Assembly (NCBI GenBank): GCA_900539765.1 | Contig: UQDF01000010.1 | Coordinates: forward strand, 1 to 46,717 | Direction: 5' to 3' | Source of the DNA: an uncultured Porphyromonas sp. | GTDB lineage: Bacteria; Bacteroidota; Bacteroidia; Bacteroidales; Porphyromonadaceae | DNA: 46,717 nt | Shown here: in pieces, positions 41,291 through 46,717 of the stretch | Layout: every line of letters starts with the position of its first letter | Position numbering within the stretch: position 1 is the first letter of the stretch | The notes under the pieces: generated by a model | The model's database searches: none | Seen by the model: the letters and a program-made list of their open reading frames with translations, nothing else | What the model was told of the DNA's origin: nothing | Translations under genes and position numbers: made by a program

Positions 41291-41977
41291 CTAACGTCTA
41301 GAGCGGTTGGAGCGACCGCCACGGCGACCTCCTCTGGAGTTATTGCCTCCTCGTGCTGGGCGCTTGTACTGTCGCTTCGAGCGATTGCCTCCCCGCCCCT
41401 GAGGTGTGCGTCGTGTGGCAGCGTCTAGCTGGTGCTCCTCTTCGGTCAGCACGAGCTTACCGCCAGAGAGTTCGTATAGGTCCTTAAAGATGGTGTAGTC
41501 ATCGACTGCCCGCTTATTCCACAAGATATAAGCTTGCTTCATACGGTTGGCGATGGAGAGTGCCAAAGCTTCGCGCTCGTCACCCTCGGGCATCTCGCAC
41601 GCTTTCTTGATCAGCTCCTGAATGAGGTGTCCATAATGGCGGTAGATAATATCGTCCTCAGGATAGGTCAGAGGCTCTGGTGCACCACGGAGTGCCTCCT
41701 CGTGGATAGGCTCTACGGGGTAGTCAATGTCTAGCGCAAAGTGCGACATAACGGCGAGGTGATCCCAGAGTACTTTGTGATCCTCCGACTTCTTAGCCTG
41801 CTCGGGTTGTATGATCGCCATCGCCTTGACAATAGCGTGAGCGCACCGAGTTCGCTCGTCGCGATCCTCAATGGTCAGGCAGTGATCTACCATATGCTGG
41901 ATATGGTGTCCATACTCAGGGAGCGGGATGACCTCGTGGTAGCTTTTCTTGGGGGTTGTTTGTATCGTATCTGTCAT
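41291..41977 (-). CDS. DUF4290 protein with basic RG-rich tail
   Basis: A 228-residue protein. The first about 190 residues form the DUF4290 domain (VIPLPEYGHHIQHMVDHCLTIEDRDERTRCAHAIV, LWDHLAVMSHFALDIDYPVEPI), a mainly helical Bacteroidota family of unknown function. The C-terminal 35-40 residues are low complexity, rich in Arg, Gly, Ser and Asn (repeated GGR and RSRR-like pieces), typical of RNA-binding tails. An alternative ATG at 42001 overlaps the pgi stop; I prefer 41977 because its upstream sequence is A-rich, but both are possible. Its place before murA is conserved in the phylum. Confidence 0.82.
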   Translation of the reverse strand: MTDTIQTTPKKSYHEVIPLPEYGHHIQHMVDHCLTIEDRDERTRCAHAIVKAMAIIQPEQAKKSEDHKVLWDHLAVMSHFALDIDYPVEPIHEEALRGAPEPLTYPEDDIIYRHYGHLIQELIKKACEMPEGDEREALALSIANRMKQAYILWNKRAVDDYTIFKDLYELSGGKLVLTEEEHQLDAATRRTPQGRGGNRSKRQYKRPARGGNNSRGGRRGGRSNRSRR

Positions 41978-41997
41978 TATTGTAATCTGTCGTAAGT

Positions 41998-43365
41998 TCA
42001 TTTGTTGAGCCGCTGACGCATCGCTTTTGTCTCGCTCTCGAAGCCTGGCTTAGCTAGGAGGGCAAACATATTGCGCTTGTAGTCCTCTACGCCTGGCTGG
42101 TCAAAGGGGTTGATCCCCATCATATAGCCACTGATAGCGACCGCATACTCCATCGTATAGACGAAAGCGCCAATCGTCCTAGCATCGATGTGAGGTAGCT
42201 GCAACTGCAAGACTGGCACACCTCCATCTTCATGCGCTAAGAGCGTGCCTAGATGCGCCTGCTCATTGACATAGTGCATCGTTTCGCCTGCTAGGTAGTT
42301 GAGCCCGTCTAGGTTTTGCTCATCTGTCGGGATAGTGATGGTGTCTCGTGGCGTGTCGACGATGATCATCGTCTCGAGGATGTTGTGAGGTCCTTGCTGT
42401 ATCCACTGCCCCATCGAGTGCAGATCGGTCGTGTAGGTCAGGGAGAGCGGGAGTAGTCCCTTGCCTTCCTTGCCTTCGCTCTCGCCAAAGAGCTGCATCC
42501 ACCACTGCCCGAGGGCACTCAGTCGAGGCTCGAATGCTACCAGCACCTCGCCCACAGCACACTCCCAAGAGGCGGCTTGTCTTGTCACGGCATACTGCAC
42601 GGCTGGGGTCTCTAGCGGATGCTCCGTGCTACTATACAGGAGAGCCGTGTCTCTAGCGCCTTGGAGCAATGCCTCAATGTCAAAGCCTGCCAAAGCAATT
42701 GGCAACAGTCCCACAGGAGTCAATACAGAGAAGCGCCCTCCTACGTTATCTGGTATGACAAAGGTGTCGTACCCCTGCTCATCTGCTAGACGACGCAGAG
42801 CACCTCGCTTCTTGTCGGTAATGGCAACAATACGTCGCTTAGCCACCTCCTGCCCATCACGAGCCACTAAGTATTGGCTCAGCATACGGAAGGCAATAGC
42901 TGGCTCGGTCGTCGTGCCACTCTTAGAGATATTGACAATGCCAAAAGGTTTATCCACGATCAGATCCATCAGATCGTGCAGATAGTCACTGCTGATATTG
43001 TTTCCAGCGAAGAGTACCTGCGGGCGCCCCAGCTCAGGCTTACGATGTGTGGAGAAGTGGTCTCCGAGTGCCTCTATGACCGCTTTACCACCTAGGTAAC
43101 TTCCCCCTATGCCTATACATATTATATATAAGCACTCCTGGCGAAGCCTATCGGCTACCGCTTGTACCTGCTTGCACAGGTCACGCTCGAGCATCTCCTC
43201 GGGGAGCGTGAGCCAGCCTAGGAAGTCGTTACCAGCTCCTGAGCCCGTGTGTAGCGTCTGAATAGCTGCGAGCGCATCTTGCTCCGCCTGTCGGATGGTC
43301 TCTGGCGATAGATGAGCCTGTGCGTGTGTTGTGTCGATCTGTATGAGCGATGCGGCTGTCTTCAT
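41998..43365 (-). CDS. pgi: glucose-6-phosphate isomerase
   Basis: A 455-residue isomerase interconverting glucose-6-phosphate and fructose-6-phosphate. The short bacterial type is recognised by IGIGGSYLGGKAVIEAL, NISKSGTTTEPAIAFR, GGRFSVLTPVGLLPIALAG and HNILETMIIVDTPRD. Catalytic Glu lies in MQLFGESEGKEGKG, and the C-terminal FDQPGVEDYKRNMFALL contains the catalytic lysine. It lies between gpsA (59-bp gap) and the DUF4290 gene. Confidence 0.95.
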   Translation of the reverse strand: MKTAASLIQIDTTHAQAHLSPETIRQAEQDALAAIQTLHTGSGAGNDFLGWLTLPEEMLERDLCKQVQAVADRLRQECLYIICIGIGGSYLGGKAVIEALGDHFSTHRKPELGRPQVLFAGNNISSDYLHDLMDLIVDKPFGIVNISKSGTTTEPAIAFRMLSQYLVARDGQEVAKRRIVAITDKKRGALRRLADEQGYDTFVIPDNVGGRFSVLTPVGLLPIALAGFDIEALLQGARDTALLYSSTEHPLETPAVQYAVTRQAASWECAVGEVLVAFEPRLSALGQWWMQLFGESEGKEGKGLLPLSLTYTTDLHSMGQWIQQGPHNILETMIIVDTPRDTITIPTDEQNLDGLNYLAGETMHYVNEQAHLGTLLAHEDGGVPVLQLQLPHIDARTIGAFVYTMEYAVAISGYMMGINPFDQPGVEDYKRNMFALLAKPGFESETKAMRQRLNK

Positions 43366-43424
43366 AGTGTGTAGTATGTTAGGTTAAAAAGGTTTCATCC
43401 ATTAGCAGGGGCTTGAGTGAGAGC

Positions 43425-44432
43425 TTATCGGAACTTGAGCGATAGTCGCTCTATGGTCTCCTTGGCCGACTGCTTATTATAGAGTATCTCGTAGACAGCG
43501 TCCATAATCGGCATATTGACTCGGTAGCGCGTCGTGTTGAGTTCGCGTACGCACTTAGCACCGTAGTAGCCCTCCGCCACCATCTCCATCTCAACCTGTG
43601 CTGCCTTGACACTGTACCCCTTGCCTATCATCGTGCCGAAAGTACGGTTGCGACTATAATTGGAGTAAGCGGTCACGAGCAAGTCGCCTAGATAGACCGA
43701 GTTGGTGATGACACGACTGTTGAGCAAGTGTACCGTATTGACAAAGCTATTCATCTCAGCGATCGCATTGCTGATGAGGACGCTCTGGAAGTTGTCTCCG
43801 TAGTTCAGTCCATTGCAGATACCCGCAGCGATGGCATAAATGTTTTTCAGTACCGAGGCAAACTCTATGCCGACCACATCGTCCGAAGTGGTGCAGGTGA
43901 TGTAGTCACACGAGAGCGTATCAGCCATCAGATGCGCCAGCTTACTACTATAAGCTCCCGTGGTCAAGTAGCTACGACGCTCCTGAGCCACCTCTTCAGC
44001 GTGACAAGGACCACTCACCACACCGATCTGCTCCTTTGGCAGGGAGAACTCTTTAATAAGGAACTCCGAGACCAAAAGGTTTTCGTCAGGCACAATGCCC
44101 TTGATCGCATTGATGACCAGCTTACCCCGCATGCTACTACGCTTCACCTTCTTGAGGTAGTGCTTGATGTAGGGCGAAGGGGTGACCAAGATGATGGTGT
44201 CACTATTGCGAAAGAATGTGTTGATCGAGCCCTCCGTGTAGAAGGTTATCCTCTCAGGATCAAAGGCAGCACTAGAGAGGTAGTCGGGATTGTGTCCCGT
44301 AGCCTTAAAGTGCTGCACCTGATCATCACGACGCACATACCAATTTATCTCAGGCGTAGACTCGAGAGAGATTTTAGCCAGTGCGGTAGCCCAGCTACCA
44401 CTACCCAGTATGCCTATGCGACCAATATCCAT
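43425..44432 (-). CDS. gpsA: glycerol-3-phosphate dehydrogenase [NAD(P)+]
   Basis: A 335-residue enzyme making glycerol-3-phosphate from dihydroxyacetone phosphate for phospholipids. GILGSGSWATALAKI (about 6-20) is the dinucleotide-binding motif, with AIKGI, VSGPCHAEEV and the active-site lysine in FASVLKNIYAIAAGI. I use the ATG at 44432 so that the glycine-rich loop starts near residue 6; a frame-extended ATG at 44456 lacks family support. It lies between lysS (61-bp gap) and pgi. Confidence 0.94.
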   Translation of the reverse strand: MDIGRIGILGSGSWATALAKISLESTPEINWYVRRDDQVQHFKATGHNPDYLSSAAFDPERITFYTEGSINTFFRNSDTIILVTPSPYIKHYLKKVKRSSMRGKLVINAIKGIVPDENLLVSEFLIKEFSLPKEQIGVVSGPCHAEEVAQERRSYLTTGAYSSKLAHLMADTLSCDYITCTTSDDVVGIEFASVLKNIYAIAAGICNGLNYGDNFQSVLISNAIAEMNSFVNTVHLLNSRVITNSVYLGDLLVTAYSNYSRNRTFGTMIGKGYSVKAAQVEMEMVAEGYYGAKCVRELNTTRYRVNMPIMDAVYEILYNKQSAKETIERLSLKFR

Positions 44433-44493
44433 ATTGACTGTACCGTATGCACGCAATGCACTCTAGCGATAGAGAGATGTGCGTGAACTTAGA

Positions 44494-46230
44494 TTACTTT
44501 GTAGGAGCCTCCACCCACTTAGAGATTTCCTCCAGTGCGGGGATCTGCAAGCCCAGCTTATACTTCTTATTGATATCCATCATCTGCTGCATCACCTTAC
44601 CTGGAGCTTTGCCCGCAAGGTCTGCGACCGTGAGATAACCCGCCTTCTGCAGGAGCGGCGCCCAAGTCTTGTCAATGCCAACGGCTTCATAAGCTTCCTC
44701 CTTGTCACGCTTAGGCTGTATCTCAGGACGCATCTGAGGGAAGAGCAGCACCTCCTGGATACTTTCCTGCCCCGTCAGAAGCATCACGAGGCGGTCCATA
44801 CCGATACCCATACCAGACGTGGGGGGCATACCAAACTCCAGCGCACGCAAGAAGTCGTGATCGATATACATCGCCTCATCGTCTCCACGCTCGCTCAGAT
44901 GTAGCTGATCCTCAAAGCGGTGGCGCTGATCTATCGGATCATTGAGCTCCGAGTAGGCATTGGCCAGCTCCTTACCATTGACAAATAGCTCGAAGCGCTC
45001 TGTCAGATCGCTCCTATCGCGGTGCTCCTTAGTGAGCGGAGACATCGCCTTAGGATAGTCTATGATGAAGGTGGGCTGTACCAAGTGTGGCTCAGCAACT
45101 GCGCCAAAGAGTTCATCGATCAGCTTGCCGACACCCATCGTCTCATCGATCTCTACCCCCTTAGCCTGGCACACCTTGCGTAGCTCAGCCTCGTCCATAC
45201 CATCGATATTGACCCCGCCATACTCTTGGATAGCGTCGATCATCGTGAGGCGACGATAGGGAGGCTTAAACTCTATCGTATGCTCCCCTACCTGAATGGT
45301 CGTAGAGCCTAGCACCTCCTGACAGATATGCTCGATCATCTGCTCTGTCATCTGCATCATCCAGCGGTAATCCTTGTATGCGACATAGATCTCCATACAG
45401 GTAAACTCAGGATTGTGCGTCCGATCCATACCCTCATTGCGGAAGTTACGGCTAAACTCGTAAACCCCCTCGAAGCCACCCACGATCAGTCTCTTGAGGT
45501 AAAGCTCATTGGCGATACGTAGGTAGAGCGGTATGTCGAGCGCATTGTGATGGGTCACGAAGGGACGAGCTGCAGCACCACCAGGGATAGACTGTAGGAC
45601 CGGTGTATCCACCTCTAGATAACCACGTGCATTGAAAAAGTTGCGCATCGACTGGAAGATCTTCGTACGCTTCATGAAGATCCCCCTCACCTCCTCATTG
45701 ACTATCAGATCCACATAGCGACGACGATAGCGTAGCTCAGGATCAGTGAAGCCGTCGAAGACCTGATCATCCTTAGCCTTGACGATAGGGAGCGGACGTA
45801 GCGCCTTGCTCAGCAAGGTCAGCTCCTCGGCATGCACCGAGATCTCGCCCGTCTGAGTACGGAAGACAAAGCCCTTGACACCGACGATGTCACCAATATC
45901 CAGGAGCTTCTTAAAGAGCTTGTTGTATAAGTCCTTATCTTCTCCTGGGCAGAGGTCATCACGAGTCACATAGACCTGTATGCGCCCCGAGGCATCTTGT
46001 AGCTCCATAAAGGAGGCCTTGCCCATGATGCGTCGGCTCATGACACGACCAGCGACGCTCACCTCCCAGCGTGATGCCTCATCTTGATATTGGTCTTGTA
46101 TCTCCTGAGCATGCGCTGTCACGACATACTCGGCTGCTGGATAAGGGTTGATGCCCATCTGACGTATCTCGTCTAGGCTGTTGCGACGTGCTATCTCCTG
46201 GTCACTAAGTTCTAGTAAGTGTAAGTCCAT
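44494..46230 (-). CDS. lysS: lysyl-tRNA synthetase, class II, with C-terminal extension
   Basis: A 578-residue class II synthetase. The N-terminal OB-fold anticodon-binding domain (about 55-145: VSVAGRVMSRRIMGKASFMELQDASG) and the catalytic core are present. The core shows motif 1 near FFNARGYLEVDTPVLQ, motif 2 in FRNEGMDRTHNPEFT and motif 3 in GMGIGMDRLVMLL. Some 75 extra residues follow motif 3 (from about residue 505), including a helix-hairpin-helix-like segment (LLQKAGYLTVADLAGKAPGKVMQQM), an extension I associate with Bacteroidota LysRS. The start at 46230 follows a leader of about 140 nt from a consensus promoter. Confidence 0.95.
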   Translation of the reverse strand: MDLHLLELSDQEIARRNSLDEIRQMGINPYPAAEYVVTAHAQEIQDQYQDEASRWEVSVAGRVMSRRIMGKASFMELQDASGRIQVYVTRDDLCPGEDKDLYNKLFKKLLDIGDIVGVKGFVFRTQTGEISVHAEELTLLSKALRPLPIVKAKDDQVFDGFTDPELRYRRRYVDLIVNEEVRGIFMKRTKIFQSMRNFFNARGYLEVDTPVLQSIPGGAAARPFVTHHNALDIPLYLRIANELYLKRLIVGGFEGVYEFSRNFRNEGMDRTHNPEFTCMEIYVAYKDYRWMMQMTEQMIEHICQEVLGSTTIQVGEHTIEFKPPYRRLTMIDAIQEYGGVNIDGMDEAELRKVCQAKGVEIDETMGVGKLIDELFGAVAEPHLVQPTFIIDYPKAMSPLTKEHRDRSDLTERFELFVNGKELANAYSELNDPIDQRHRFEDQLHLSERGDDEAMYIDHDFLRALEFGMPPTSGMGIGMDRLVMLLTGQESIQEVLLFPQMRPEIQPKRDKEEAYEAVGIDKTWAPLLQKAGYLTVADLAGKAPGKVMQQMMDINKKYKLGLQIPALEEISKWVEAPTK

Positions 46231-46375
46231 AACTATAGTTAAGTATAAAAACGCTCCCACCTGCTGAGCATACAGCAATAATTAAGTGGTAAATAGCCAT
46301 CCCCTCCTCCTCAGATCCGCTGGGAAAGAAAGATAGGCTCAAGCTAGCTGAGGCGTATCTGCAGTACACCCTCTG

Positions 46376-46407
46376 CAAAAGTACTCATTTTAGCCCTCAC
46401 TACCAAA
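46376..46407 (-). promoter_or_regulatory. lysS promoter
   Basis: On the minus strand, TTTG (46407-46404), a 20-nt spacer and TACTTTTG (46383-46376) match the Bacteroidota consensus exactly. The distance to the lysS ATG at 46230 implies a 5' leader of about 140 nt, longer than for other genes in the window. Confidence 0.7.
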
Positions 46408-46479
46408 AGCTCATCCCTAGACTTTGCAAAATCTCATTACCAACTGGCAACTCGTGAAAATTGCAACATGGAGACAGCC

Positions 46480-46639
46480 CCACGTGGAGAATCTCAAATC
46501 CCCACGTGGCGGTTTTTCATTCTCCACGTGGAGACGAAACGATTCCTCCGAAGTTTCATTTGATTCCTCCGAAGAATTTTTTCTCTCCCACGTGGAGAAT
46601 TTTCATTTGCCACGTGGCGATTGGAAAATTTCCACGTGG
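46480..46639. repeat. 22-bp-phased palindrome array, pattern A-A-A-B-B-A-A-A
   Basis: CCACGTGG cores are at 46480-46487, 46502-46509, 46524-46531, 46588-46595, 46610-46617 and 46632-46639. TTCCTCCGAAG cores are at 46543-46553 and 46564-46574. Centre-to-centre steps are 22, 22, 20.5, 21, 22.5, 22 and 22 bp. The order is symmetric, and whole stretches, including spacer bases after the B cores, resemble the array at 57-194. It lies between the lysS promoter and the start of a probable plus-strand gene. Confidence 0.88.
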
Positions 46640-46702
46640 AGATTACTTTTTTCGCCCCACTCCGTATATTCAATTAGTAAATGCAACTCATACCTACAAA
46701 AA

Positions 46703-46717
46703 ATGGATCGCACCCTA
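46703..46717 (+). CDS. possible start of a plus-strand gene, truncated by the window edge
   Basis: An ATG at 46703 follows an A-rich stretch (CTACAAAAA), as is usual before Bacteroidota start codons, and opens a frame Met-Asp-Arg-Thr-Leu to the window edge. Only five codons are visible, so neither identity nor reality can be judged. Confidence 0.3.

Larger units (their letters stand above)
46231..46702. other. 472-bp divergent intergenic region
   Basis: It holds the lysS leader and promoter (46376-46407, minus), a TGCTG...CAGCA hairpin-like sequence in the leader (near 46262-46277) and the 22-bp-phased array (46480-46639). The last 60 bp before the right-edge ATG are AT-rich. No gene is credible in it. 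Confidence 0.7.

Noticed and set aside
42461..42985. 174-codon open frame opposite pgi
   Set aside because: It is antisense to conserved pgi motifs, with a Ser/Arg-rich composition typical of shadow frames.
43728..44486. 252-codon open frame on the plus strand opposite gpsA
   Set aside because: It is fully antisense to a well-supported gpsA gene, has an arginine/histidine-rich shadow composition and no recognisable family.
46480..46639. CRISPR array
   Set aside because: The cores are 8-11 bp with about 11-14 bp between them, of two alternating types and partly palindromic. CRISPR repeats are longer (over 20 bp), and no cas genes are present.

Overview
The window looks like a chromosomal segment of a Bacteroidota anaerobe of the genus Porphyromonas, most likely near P. 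asaccharolytica / P. uenonis. This is an inference from protein content and was not checked by search. The main grounds are: a PorZ-like type IX secretion (T9SS) protein followed by an exported aminopeptidase C, as in P. gingivalis; several families largely confined to Bacteroidota (DUF4252, DUF4290, DUF5063, DUF4625, type B T9SS C-terminal domain); Bacteroidota-type promoters (TTTG, 19-21 nt, TAnnTTTG); little Shine-Dalgarno signal; and short overlapping gene junctions.

Layout from left to right. 1-287: a 22-bp-phased repeat array. 288-2217 (minus): yjbR-like, birA, trmH-like. 2263-6607 (plus): rdgB, porZ, pepC. 6851-9550 (plus): an uncharacterised trio of SDR, acyl-CoA-synthetase-like enzyme and small HExxH protein. 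9603-9686: tRNA-Leu(CAA) with a strong terminator. 9829-12065 (plus): DUF721 gene and a divergent GH92-like lipoprotein. 12161-13732 (plus): a small HTH protein and a DUF2007/tandem-Usp protein. 13837-14409 (minus): DUF4252 protein. 14410-15142: a long regulatory-looking spacer. 15143-17716 (plus): B12-dependent ribonucleotide reductase nrdJ. 17878-22842 (minus): asd, DUF5063, DEDDy exonuclease, rlmI, Sel1-repeat protein, OsmC. 23231-26551 (plus): a probable metal-uptake locus (Cys/His membrane protein, ZnuD-like TonB receptor, His-rich lipoprotein). 26718-29859 (minus): rsmI, coiled-coil lipoprotein, YjjG-like HAD, recO. 29997-37974 (minus): LysM/periplasmic-binding protein, beta-barrel protein, CPBP protease, AddB-like nuclease, T9SS type B cargo, yigZ. 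38220-46230 (minus): lysS, gpsA, pgi, DUF4290, murA, rimM, dxr. The first codons of a further plus-strand gene may lie at the right edge.

Most genes are housekeeping genes in compact operons with 1-20 bp overlaps or very short gaps. The most unusual signal is not a gene. Five intergenic regions carry arrays of short palindromic or near-palindromic cores whose centres recur about every 22 bp, close to two helical turns. Three arrays (57-194, 14611-14774, 46480-46639) mix a TCCACGTGGA core (A) with a TTCCTCCGAAG core (B). One (23038-23112) carries A-like cores only. One (38051-38138) has an unrelated sequence at the same 22-bp pitch. The four whose neighbours are both visible lie upstream of a gene start, two of them between consensus divergent promoters or start regions. 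They look like a dispersed family under selection for spacing more than for sequence, either mobile minisatellites or binding platforms for an unknown DNA-binding protein.
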